Shown piece by piece: positions 31,463-40,050 of a DNA stretch of 47,522 nucleotides. The stretch is from DATFYM01 sp035315065 (GTDB lineage: Bacteria; Acidobacteriota; Terriglobia; UBA7540), in contig DATFYM010000251.1 in NCBI GenBank assembly GCA_035315065.1, positions 1-47,522 on the forward strand, in the 5' to 3' direction. Position 1 is the first letter of the stretch. Every line of letters starts with the position of its first letter. Under the pieces are notes generated by a model. It saw only the letters and a list, made by a program, of their open reading frames with translations, made no database searches and was not told where the DNA came from. A program made the translations under genes and the position numbers.

Positions 31463-33982
31463 ATGTGGGGATGGAATTGGCTGAAACACTTCACTCAGGA
31501 TTTGCGTTACGGCGTGCGAACGATGCTGCGAAGTCCCGGCCTCACCGTCGTCGCGGTTCTCTCGCTGGCGCTCGGTATTGGCGCCAACACGGCAATCTTC
31601 AGCTTGATGGATGCGGTGATGCTCAGGGCGCTGCCGGTGGAGGAACCCAGTCAGCTTGTTCTGTTCGGCGATGGGAGAGCCGGCGGGTCCACCGACAGCT
31701 TCCCCGACTCAAGCTGGCAACTCTTCTCCTACCCGTTCTATCGAGAAATACAGAAGGAGAACCAGGTTTTTGCCGGCGTCGCCGCGATTTTGAGCATACC
31801 GTCTGGCACTCACGGCACGGTGGAAGGCAGCGGCAGCATCGAACAAATGAACACCGAACTAGTCTCGGGCACCTACTTTTCCATGCTGGGCGTGAACCCG
31901 GTGCTGGGCCGCACGCTGACGAATGCCGACGACCAGACGCCCGGCGGCCATCCGGTGGCGGTCGCCAGCTACTCCTGGTGGCGGCGAAGGTTCGGGCGCG
32001 ATCCTTCTATCCTCGGCAAGAAGCTGACGATCGGGTCCACCGTTTACACAATCATCGGCGTGACTCCGACAGAGTTCTTTGGCACCACGGTAGGTCAATC
32101 GCCTGATCTGTGGATTCCACTGTCAATGGAGAAGCAGGTTTCACCGGGGTGGAACGGTCTCGATAACAAGTTTTTCCAATCTCTGTACGTTATCGCCCGC
32201 CTCAAAAGTGGAATACGCCCCGAGCAAGCGGGCGCTAACGTCAACCTGCTCTTTAAGCAGATCCTCCACGAGTACGCCGGGCCCGAACCCTCGAAGGAAC
32301 ATCTTGACGACATTCAGCACGCCCGGATCGATTTGACCTCGCTGGCCCGAGGACTGTCACGCCTCCGCCGTCGGTTCTCAGAGCCTTTGCAAGTCCTGAT
32401 GGTTGTCGTCGGGCTCGTGCTCCTTATCGCCTGCGCCAACATTGCCAATCTGTTGTTGGCGCGCTCCACGACGCGGCATCGGGAGATTGCCGTGCGGCAG
32501 GCGCTGGGCGCGGGACGATCACGGCTAATCCGGCAACTGCTGACCGAGAGCCTGCTGCTTGCACTTTTCGGCGGCGTGCTGGGAATCGCGTTTGCGTCCT
32601 GGGCCAACCACTTGCTGCTGGCGATGGTTTCCGGCGGTCCCGAGCCCCTTCCGCTCGACGTCGCCATCGACGCCCGCTTGCTGCTGTTCACCCTTGTGGT
32701 TTCGCTCGTAACCGCGCTGCTGTTCGGAACGGCTCCGGCCCTTCGTGCCACTGGCCTGGAGCTTACGAATTCACTCAAGGAGGGAAGGGGTCCGGTGGGC
32801 GCTGCGGCCCGGAGCCCGCTGGCCAAGGTCTTGGTAGTTTCCCAGGTTGCGTTCTCGCTGGTGCTGCTGGTCGGAGCCGGTCTCTTTCTCCGCAGCCTGG
32901 TCAATCTGACCAGCGTGGATACGGGCTTCAACAAGGAGAACGTCCTACGCTTGCAAATCGACGCCACTTCGGTGGGCTACAAAGAGGACGCTCGTCTGGT
33001 GGCGCTTTACCAGCAGATTGAACAGAGTGTCGCTGCGCTCCCGGGCGTGCGCGCTGCCAGCATTTCCTTCTTCACCTTCAACGAGGGCGAGTGGACTGAT
33101 CCGGTTTCGGTCCAAGGGTACGCATCTCCGGGAAATAATCAGGATGTGTCGCACAACGTCGTGGGCTCAGGCTACTTCGCCACCATGGGTATCCCGCTGC
33201 TGGTGGGGCGCACGTTCGGGCCGCACGATACTGCGTCCTCGACGAAAGTCGCGGTCATCAACGAAACCATGGCGCGGCGGCTGTTCCCCGCCGGTTCACC
33301 GATTGGCCGCCACTTCGGGATTGGCGGCCCGGAGCATGCCAACGACATCGAGGTGATCGGGGTGGTGAAAAACGCCAAATACGAAAGTCTCAAAGAAGAC
33401 CCGCAGCCGGCGGACTACATCCCTTACTCCCAACACATTCAGTACCTCGGCGATTTCGAGGCGCGCTTTTCCGGTAACCCCAGGACGATCACTTCTGAGG
33501 TGCGGCGAGCCATCGGTGAGGTCGACCACAACCTGCCGGTTTCCGGCGTCACCACCCTGGCCGAACAGGTCGGACGATCGGTGGTGAGCCAAAGGCTGGT
33601 GGCGCAACTTTCCGCCTTTTTCGGGCTGCTCGCGCTCTTCCTCGCCTGCATCGGGATTTACGGACTCATGTCCTACGCTGTCACGAGTCGGACCAGCGAG
33701 ATTGGTATTCGCATGGCGCTTGGTGCCGGACGCTCGAACGTCTTGTGGCTGGTCATGCGCGAGATCCTGGTGCTGGTGGCGCTGGGCCTCGCCGTCGGAG
33801 TGCCCGCGGCCCTCGTAGGCGATCGCCTGGTATCGAGCATGCTCTTCGGGCTGAGCCCGACCGATCCCACCACGATGCTGGCCGCGCCAGTCATCTTGCT
33901 GGCCGTGGCGGCGCTCGCGGGCTACCTCCCGGCACGCCGGGCGTCGAAGGTCGATCCCATGATCGCGTTGAGATACGAGTAA
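31463..33982 (+). CDS. ABC-transporter-type orphan permease (MacB/FtsX, acidobacterial duplicated)
   Basis: An 839-residue membrane protein. ATG 31463 is set by AAGGAGGT at 31445-31452; the open frame begins 35 codons earlier. The N-terminus FTQDLRYGVRTMLRSPGLTV leads into TM1 (VVAVLSLALGIGANTAIFSL), then a MacB-type periplasmic domain with YSWWRRRFGRDPSILGKKLT and TIIGVTP. FtsX block 1 has CANIANLLLARSTTRHREIA and LGAGRSRLIRQLLTESLLLA. A second periplasmic domain and FtsX block 2 (SRTSEIGIRMALGAGRSNVL) follow, ending in PARRASKVDPMIALRYE. This two-block layout is the ADOP type. No ATPase gene is adjacent. Substrate unknown; relatives act in macrolide or lipoprotein efflux. Confidence 0.92.
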   Translation: MWGWNWLKHFTQDLRYGVRTMLRSPGLTVVAVLSLALGIGANTAIFSLMDAVMLRALPVEEPSQLVLFGDGRAGGSTDSFPDSSWQLFSYPFYREIQKENQVFAGVAAILSIPSGTHGTVEGSGSIEQMNTELVSGTYFSMLGVNPVLGRTLTNADDQTPGGHPVAVASYSWWRRRFGRDPSILGKKLTIGSTVYTIIGVTPTEFFGTTVGQSPDLWIPLSMEKQVSPGWNGLDNKFFQSLYVIARLKSGIRPEQAGANVNLLFKQILHEYAGPEPSKEHLDDIQHARIDLTSLARGLSRLRRRFSEPLQVLMVVVGLVLLIACANIANLLLARSTTRHREIAVRQALGAGRSRLIRQLLTESLLLALFGGVLGIAFASWANHLLLAMVSGGPEPLPLDVAIDARLLLFTLVVSLVTALLFGTAPALRATGLELTNSLKEGRGPVGAAARSPLAKVLVVSQVAFSLVLLVGAGLFLRSLVNLTSVDTGFNKENVLRLQIDATSVGYKEDARLVALYQQIEQSVAALPGVRAASISFFTFNEGEWTDPVSVQGYASPGNNQDVSHNVVGSGYFATMGIPLLVGRTFGPHDTASSTKVAVINETMARRLFPAGSPIGRHFGIGGPEHANDIEVIGVVKNAKYESLKEDPQPADYIPYSQHIQYLGDFEARFSGNPRTITSEVRRAIGEVDHNLPVSGVTTLAEQVGRSVVSQRLVAQLSAFFGLLALFLACIGIYGLMSYAVTSRTSEIGIRMALGAGRSNVLWLVMREILVLVALGLAVGVPAALVGDRLVSSMLFGLSPTDPTTMLAAPVILLAVAALAGYLPARRASKVDPMIALRYE

Positions 33983-34440
33983 GCCAGTGAAATGCTTCCA
34001 ACGCTTTTTCCCCGACTGTCACGATTTTCGCCGTGCCTTTGTAAACCGAGGTCGTAATTTCCTGCTTTTTTTGGCAAGAATCTTCCACAAATCTTCGAGA
34101 TTCTTCGCGGCACGCCAAGAAAAAAGACTCCAACGCGGAGATCGCAGAGGATTCACCGAGAGAACGGAGAAGAGCGCGCAACAAGCGGGTGGTCAACCGA
34201 GGCACTTCTTCTCCGTGCCCTCTGTGACGCCCCTGCGGCCTCTGTGTTGGCGTCTTGTTTTGGTTGCCGCCATCGGACTGCGCTGTGTCTCTCGGTTCGA
34301 AGGGACAATTAGGATAACTTTACATTTTGGTTCCGGCGTCGTTTTTGGTACCTTGGTGGGTATTTTATGCCACTCGCAGATCGGCACGGCGGCCAACCAA
34401 GTTACTGGACCCAGCCCGTGATGGAAGAAGGAGATTCAGT
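33983..34440. other. Intergenic region with an imperfect inverted repeat
   Basis: 460 bp without a supported gene. The main content is the inverted repeat at 34121-34262. The last 130 bp before the ThuA-like gene are AT-richer (aggataactttacattttgg) and may hold its promoter, though no clean hexamer pair is visible. Confidence 0.4.
34121..34262. repeat. Imperfect inverted repeat of CGGAGATCGCAGAGG-type units
   Basis: The left arm (about 34121-34171: aaagactccaacgcggag, atcgcagagg, acggagaag) matches the reverse complement of the right arm (about 34205-34262: cttctccgtgccctctgtg, ctgcggcctctgtgttggcg, tcttgtttt) over roughly 50 bp. It could fold into a long hairpin behind the permease gene and serve as its terminator. 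Confidence 0.55.
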
Positions 34441-35388
34441 ATGAGCAAGAGACGCGGGTTCGCCGGTTTGACGGTATTGTTTCTACTGACATGCGTCCGG
34501 GTGGCGCAGGCCGCTCCTACCATTCGCGCCATGATTCTCACCGGCGAGTCAGGCGGACCTTATCACGCCTGGCAGGAGACGACGCCGTACCTGACGAGGA
34601 TGCTCGAGGAAACGGGCCTTTTCCAGGTGACCGTGGTGACCGCGCCTCCCGCCGGTGGCGATTTCAGCACTTTCAAGCCAGACTGGGACAGGTACCAAGT
34701 TGTCGTGTTCAACTACGATGCGCCGGACGAGCGCTGGCCGGACGAACTGAAAGCTTCTTTCGAGCAGTATGTGAGAAGTGGGGGCGGACTGGTTGTGGTT
34801 CATGCGTCCGATAATGCTTTCCCGAAGTGGACGGCGTACAACCTGATGATCGGCATTGGGGGCTGGCGCGGACGCGACGAGAAGTCCGGCCCCTTCTGGT
34901 ATTTCAAGGACGGCAGGCTGGTGTCGGATTCCTCCCCGGGGCCCGCAGGCGGCCACGGGGCACGGCTGCCATATAAGATCGAAACTCGGGTCAGCGATCA
35001 TCCCATCACGAACGGGCTGCCGCAGGTGTGGATGCAAGTCGCGGACGAATTGTACGCAGGGCTCCGGGGCCCCGGTGCGAACATGACCGTCCTGGCGACC
35101 GCCTACTCGGATCCGGCTAACCGGGGAACGGGCCGCGATGAACCCATCCTCATGGTGATTTCGTACGGGAAAGGCCGGGTCTTTCACACCATCATGGGAC
35201 ACGACCTCGCGGCGCTCAACTCCATCGGGTTTATCACCGTTTATCAACGTGGGACGGAATGGGCCGCCACGGGCAGGGTCACGCAGAAGGTGCCGGCCGA
35301 CTTCCCGACCGCCGACAAGCCCAGTACGCGTGCGGAGTACAACCCGCCGGCTGGCTGGACTTCACCGACAGGGGCCCCGCGCAAGTAG
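34441..35388 (+). CDS. ThuA-like protein, exported
   Basis: A 315-residue protein with a signal peptide (MSKRRGFAGLTVLFLLTCVR, cleavage after AQA). ATG 34441 has AAGGAG at 34427-34432. The mature part is a ThuA-like (trehalose-utilisation, class I glutamine amidotransferase-like) flavodoxin-type fold: AMILTGESGGPYHAWQETTP, YQVVVFNYDAPDERWPDELK, GGLVVVHASDNAFPKW, SDHPITNGLPQVW and PILMVISYGKGRVFHTIMGH. The family is common next to glycoside hydrolases and sugar dehydrogenases; its reaction is not established. Being first in the arabinofuranosidase run suggests a role in processing the same glycan. Confidence 0.85.
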   Translation: MSKRRGFAGLTVLFLLTCVRVAQAAPTIRAMILTGESGGPYHAWQETTPYLTRMLEETGLFQVTVVTAPPAGGDFSTFKPDWDRYQVVVFNYDAPDERWPDELKASFEQYVRSGGGLVVVHASDNAFPKWTAYNLMIGIGGWRGRDEKSGPFWYFKDGRLVSDSSPGPAGGHGARLPYKIETRVSDHPITNGLPQVWMQVADELYAGLRGPGANMTVLATAYSDPANRGTGRDEPILMVISYGKGRVFHTIMGHDLAALNSIGFITVYQRGTEWAATGRVTQKVPADFPTADKPSTRAEYNPPAGWTSPTGAPRK

Positions 35389-35555
35389 GAGCCCGCGACG
35401 TGGTCGCAAAGATCCTCTACCGAGGAGGGGCACATGGTCCTGGGACCAGCGCCCGGCGCTTCGTTCACGTGCATGATCGCACCCTGGCTATCGGTTCGGA
35501 ATAGTGCGAAAGCCGTCAAGGAACGCGAAGGGGCCATACCTTGTGAGGAGAAGTC

Positions 35556-37652
35556 ATGTTCACGGATACACCAAGTCGGGCGGCCCGCGCAGTACAGGCT
35601 GCCAGCCTGACTATTCTCACGATCTCGCTGATCTGCTCGGGGCTGGCATCCGCTTCCGCCCAGAGCCAGACTCCGCCGGGCGCAGTCCGTCTGCGCGAGA
35701 TTCCTCTCCAGCGGATCACGATCGAGGACCAGTTCTGGTCGCCTCGCCTGGAAGTGAATCGCACCAAGACGCTGGATCACGTTTACAAGGAATTGGAGGC
35801 GACGGGCTGCATCCGCAACTTCGATATCGCCGCCAAGAAAGCTACAGGAGCCTTCGGCGGGCCGTGGTGGGCGGATTCGGACGTCTACAAGTGGATTGAG
35901 GGCGCGTCGTACGTGCTCGCGACGCATCCCGATCCGGCGCTGGATAAAAAGGTGGACGACCTCATTGCCAAAATCGCCGCCGCTCAGCAACCGGACGGCT
36001 ACCTCAACACCCACGTGCAGGTCGAAGAGCCCGACCTTCGCTTCAAGGACCTGGCCTTCTTCCACGAGGACTTCAGCTCCGGTCACCTGTTCGAAGCCGC
36101 GGTGGCGCACCACGAAGCTACCGGCAAGCGCACGCTCCTCGACGTGGCCATCAAGCTCGCCGATTGTTTCGACGCCACGTTCGGCCCAGGCAAACGCGAT
36201 GGGCTCTCCGGACATGAGGGGATCGAGCTGGCCTGGGTGCGCCTCTACCACGCCACGGGAGACGAGCGCTACCTGAAGCTGGCGGAGTTCTATCTAAACG
36301 AGCGCGGGAAGAAGCCCTCCATTTTCCAGCGCGAATATGAGAGCCTGCCGGCGGACCGGACGGTGCTGTGGCGCGAGGGTCAGCCGATCAACTTCCGCGC
36401 GCTTCAGGACTATCTCTACATGAAGCCGCTGGCGGACCATCCCTTCCTGACCCATCCCACCGGGTTCGATACGAGCTACAGCCAGGATAATCTGCCCGTA
36501 CGCGAGCAAAGCGTCGCTGTCGGTCACGCCGTGCGCGCCATGTTTCTCTACTCGGGAATGGCAGATGTCGCTTACGAGACCGGTGACCAGGGGCTGCTCG
36601 ACGCGCTCAATCGGTTGCACGACAGCGTCACGCTGCGGCGAATGTATGTGACGGGAGGCATCGGCCCCTCGGCCAAAAACGAAGGCTTTACCGATGACTA
36701 CGACTTGCCGAACGACAACGCCTATCAGGAAACTTGCGCCTCGGCAGGAATGGTCCTCTGGAACTATCGCATGTTCAAACTGACAGGCGACGGGCAATAT
36801 ATCGACCTGTTGGAGCGGTCGCTTTACAACGCCGTGCTCGCCGGCGTGTCGCTGGAGGGCAACACCTTCTGCTACGCCACCCCGCTCGCTTGCGACGTCA
36901 AGTTCAGGCGGCAGCCGTGGTTTGAAGTGCCGTGCTGCCCGACCACCGCGGCGCGCTTCTTCCCCTCGATCGGACGGTACGCCTACAATCAGTCCGCGGA
37001 TGGTGTTTGGGTCAATCTCTACCTCGGCGGCTCGGCAAGCTGGACTTTGGCGGACGGCGCCCGCATGGTAATACACCAAACCACGCGTTATCCCTGGAAC
37101 GGGAGCACCAGACTCCAGATAGACGTCGACCAGCCGCAGGAGACCACTCTGCACTTGCGCGTTCCGGGTTGGGCGTCGGCGTCTCAATTCATGGTGAACG
37201 GCAAGCCCATCCAGCCGGAGGTTTCCAAAGGGTACGCTCATCTTCATCGGAAATGGGCCAAGGGCGACGTGGTGGAACTCTCCTTCCCGATGGAAGTGGT
37301 GAAGCTGGAGGCTAATCCCAACGTGCTGCAGTCGCGCGGCGAGATCGCGCTCCAACGCGGTCCCCTCATCTATTGCCTGGAACAGCCCGACAATCAGGCC
37401 GACCTGGATCGGATCGCATTGTCCCGCGGCGCCAAGCTCGACGCACACTTCGAGCCGGCTTTGCTCGGGGGCGTGACCGTGATCACGGGCGAGGGGCGAC
37501 TTCAGAAGCCGAGTAGTTGGGAGAACCAACTCTACCGGCCTATTCGTGCCACCACGGGTGACGCCATCAGCATCAAAGCAATTCCCTATTGCGTGTGGGG
37601 CAACCGCGGTCAGAAGAAAATGAAGGTGTGGATTGACACAGCCGCGCCGTAG
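35556..37652 (+). CDS. GH127 beta-L-arabinofuranosidase (DUF1680), exported
   Basis: A 698-residue enzyme expected to release beta-L-arabinofuranose from arabinosylated hydroxyproline-rich plant glycoproteins. The signal peptide is ARAVQAASLTILTISLICSG, with cleavage near ASAQ. An alpha/alpha-barrel follows, with GGPWWADSDVYKWIEGASYV, AAQQPDGYLNTHVQ and GHEGIELAWVRLYHATGDER. The zinc-cysteine site that defines the active centre is complete: YQETCAS (E about 392, C about 394) and EVPCCPTTAAR (C about 459 and 460). A C-terminal beta-domain ends in GNRGQKKMKVWI. GAGGAG lies upstream of ATG 35556. It follows the ThuA-like gene and precedes a GH51 gene on the same strand. A relic of a second copy lies at 41693-41937. 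Confidence 0.92.
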   Translation: MFTDTPSRAARAVQAASLTILTISLICSGLASASAQSQTPPGAVRLREIPLQRITIEDQFWSPRLEVNRTKTLDHVYKELEATGCIRNFDIAAKKATGAFGGPWWADSDVYKWIEGASYVLATHPDPALDKKVDDLIAKIAAAQQPDGYLNTHVQVEEPDLRFKDLAFFHEDFSSGHLFEAAVAHHEATGKRTLLDVAIKLADCFDATFGPGKRDGLSGHEGIELAWVRLYHATGDERYLKLAEFYLNERGKKPSIFQREYESLPADRTVLWREGQPINFRALQDYLYMKPLADHPFLTHPTGFDTSYSQDNLPVREQSVAVGHAVRAMFLYSGMADVAYETGDQGLLDALNRLHDSVTLRRMYVTGGIGPSAKNEGFTDDYDLPNDNAYQETCASAGMVLWNYRMFKLTGDGQYIDLLERSLYNAVLAGVSLEGNTFCYATPLACDVKFRRQPWFEVPCCPTTAARFFPSIGRYAYNQSADGVWVNLYLGGSASWTLADGARMVIHQTTRYPWNGSTRLQIDVDQPQETTLHLRVPGWASASQFMVNGKPIQPEVSKGYAHLHRKWAKGDVVELSFPMEVVKLEANPNVLQSRGEIALQRGPLIYCLEQPDNQADLDRIALSRGAKLDAHFEPALLGGVTVITGEGRLQKPSSWENQLYRPIRATTGDAISIKAIPYCVWGNRGQKKMKVWIDTAAP

Positions 37653-37766
37653 ATAGTTTGGCGTCTTTACGGAAATCGAGTGAAGAGTGAGAGGCGATTG
37701 AGTAATGAAGGGAGCCCAACCTTAAGCACTCCTCTCTAGACGCTCTTTCCCCGGGGGTACAGTGCC

Positions 37767-39920
37767 ATGCCGAGAACCGTCAAGCGTTCATTATCCTGCC
37801 TCTTCGGTCGCGCTCTCCGAACGCTTTCGATTGGGAGCCTGCTGCTTTCAGCGGGCCCGACGCCCGCGACAGCTCAGAACGAGCAGTTCATGACGGCCTA
37901 CGTGCGTTCTGCTTCCTCCGAGGCGCAAATTGAGATCGATGCGTCCAAGCGCTCGCCTGCGCCAATCCCGCGCACCATCTTCGGGACATTCCTCGAAGAC
38001 ATCGGCCAATCGGTCTTCGGCGGTGTCTCGGCCGAGCTTTTAGATAACCCCAGCCTCGAGGACTATCACGCCAGCCTGACGACTCTGCGCGAGCGATTCT
38101 CGGCTCCTGACTTTGCACGCTCCACGGAACGTGGCTTGCCCCTGCCATGGCTTCCACTCCACTGGGACGACGGCTGGCGCTACGAGCCGCGCTGGGGGCA
38201 GGCCGCAAACTCGGAGTGCTATCTCTACTTGATGGGTCTCAAGGACCGCGAAGTTGGCATTCGCCAAAGCGTCTATCTGCCCATCGAACGCGAGCGCGAC
38301 TATCAAGGAGTTCTGTTCGCTTTGTCCAATGAAGGCGCATTGGACCTTCAAGTGAGTTTCCGCAAGCACGATGTGCCAGACAAGATTTTGGCGCAGAGCC
38401 TCGTCAACGTTCCGGGAACCGGCCATTGGACCAAACTGCCATTTCGCCTCTCCCTGCCCGAAGGGGCGGTGGCCGCGCTGGAGGCGGTGGACTTCGCCGT
38501 CAGCATCCAGGGTGACCATCGGCTTGCCGTGGACGAAATCCGGCTCTATCCTTCCGACGCGGTGGAGGGGTTGCTGGACCCAGACATGATCAAGGCCGCG
38601 AAGGCGCTTCACACACCGCTCCTGCGCTACGGGGGCAATTTCACCAGCGGCTACCACTGGGAAGATGGCATCGGGCCGATCGACGAGCGCCGAACCATGC
38701 TCAATCAATCGTGGGCTTATCCCGAATACAACGAATTCGGCACCGACGAACTGATGACCTTCTGCCGCTTGATTGGAGCGCGGCCGCAAATCTGCCTGAA
38801 TCTCGGTGGCGGGACGCCGGCGGAAGGTCGGGCGTGGGTGGAGTATTGCCAAGGCGGACCGGATACGGTGCAAGGGAAACGGCGCGCGGCCAACGGCCAC
38901 CCGGAACCCTACCCCGTCGCGGCCTGGGAACTGGGGAACGAGCTTTGGGGTAAGTTTCAGATCGGCTGGCAGACTCCAGAGGGGTATGCTGAGCGTTACC
39001 AAACCTTCTATCAAGCGATCCGCGACATCGTTCCTACGGACACGATGATCTTTGCCAATGGCGCTGACCTCGATGCGTTCAAACAGTGGAACGGTGCGGT
39101 CATCGCCAGGGACGGTGCCGATCTCAGCTATCTCACCACCCACTTCGTCGTGGGCATGGAAGATCTGAAAGACAAGAACCAGAAACCTGACCGAGACACG
39201 TTATGGGCGGCGGATTTCGCTATCCCGGTCGGCGTTGGTCGCGCGCTCGAACCGATGCGCGATCAGATCAATGCCAGTCCCGTGACGCGTGATCGCGCCA
39301 AGCTGGCTTTTACCGAGTGGCTTTTCTGGGCGCCCGAGCACCGTGAGTTGCCCCGCTGGGACAATCTCGGCGGCGCGATTGACGCCGCGGGTTGGCTCAA
39401 TATGCTGCTTCAGCACGCTGAGTTCGTTCCCGTGTCGGATATGACGGGATTGATTGAATTCGGCGGGATCTACAAAAAACGCGGACGCGTGTATCTGACG
39501 CCGCAATGCTGGGCGTTCTCGCTCTACTCCAATTATGCCGGCGACGTTTTGCTATCGACCCGGGTCACTTCCGATGAATACGATGTTGGCCCTGTCCTCA
39601 GCCGGCTGCCGGCCATTCCCAACGTGCCCTATCTCGACGTCGTGGCCACTATGGACAGCGGGCACGGCCATGTCACGTTGTTCGTCGTCAATCGGAACTG
39701 GAAAACTGCGAAGGAGGCGGCGATCCGCATTTCGGGCTTCCAATCGGCGGGGCAGGCGACGGTCCGCACGCTCTACTCGAAATCAGTCCTCGATGGAAAC
39801 AACGAAGAACGCCCCGTCGCGGTGCAGCCGATCACGTCAACCGTTGGGATTTCTGGTGACACGCTCCATTACACGTTTCCCGAGCATTCCATAACGGTTA
39901 TTACCCTTTCGGGCCGATGA
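37767..39920 (+). CDS. GH51-type alpha-L-arabinofuranosidase, exported
   Basis: A 717-residue retaining glycosidase that should cleave terminal alpha-L-arabinofuranose from arabinan or arabinoxylan. The signal peptide is RALRTLSIGSLLLSAGPTPA, ending in TAQ. RTIFGTFLEDIGQSVFGG marks the first strand. An inserted carbohydrate-binding-like domain lies at about residues 85-270 (DWRYEPRW-type context, QSVYLPIERERDYQGVLF). Next is TPLLRYGGNFTSGYHWEDGI. The acid/base glutamate is in WELGNELWG (E392) and the nucleophile in AFTEWLFW (E517). A C-terminal beta-sandwich ends in HSITVITLSGR. It lies 114 bp after the GH127 gene and is convergent with a second GH51-like gene. Confidence 0.9.
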   Translation: MPRTVKRSLSCLFGRALRTLSIGSLLLSAGPTPATAQNEQFMTAYVRSASSEAQIEIDASKRSPAPIPRTIFGTFLEDIGQSVFGGVSAELLDNPSLEDYHASLTTLRERFSAPDFARSTERGLPLPWLPLHWDDGWRYEPRWGQAANSECYLYLMGLKDREVGIRQSVYLPIERERDYQGVLFALSNEGALDLQVSFRKHDVPDKILAQSLVNVPGTGHWTKLPFRLSLPEGAVAALEAVDFAVSIQGDHRLAVDEIRLYPSDAVEGLLDPDMIKAAKALHTPLLRYGGNFTSGYHWEDGIGPIDERRTMLNQSWAYPEYNEFGTDELMTFCRLIGARPQICLNLGGGTPAEGRAWVEYCQGGPDTVQGKRRAANGHPEPYPVAAWELGNELWGKFQIGWQTPEGYAERYQTFYQAIRDIVPTDTMIFANGADLDAFKQWNGAVIARDGADLSYLTTHFVVGMEDLKDKNQKPDRDTLWAADFAIPVGVGRALEPMRDQINASPVTRDRAKLAFTEWLFWAPEHRELPRWDNLGGAIDAAGWLNMLLQHAEFVPVSDMTGLIEFGGIYKKRGRVYLTPQCWAFSLYSNYAGDVLLSTRVTSDEYDVGPVLSRLPAIPNVPYLDVVATMDSGHGHVTLFVVNRNWKTAKEAAIRISGFQSAGQATVRTLYSKSVLDGNNEERPVAVQPITSTVGISGDTLHYTFPEHSITVITLSGR

Positions 39921-40050
39921 GGCCGTTGCGTGAAATTTACAGTGATTTCGTTCAATCCCCCTGTGGCGCTGGGCATTATTGCGGATCGCCGTTGGGATCT
40001 TTTCACTCCACTGAGGGTGCCCACTACCTTCGCCACGGGCTGAACGCCTA

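Noticed and set aside
36294..37529. 411-codon frame antisense to the GH127 gene
   Set aside because: No family motifs, and it covers the GH127 zinc-site region in reverse.
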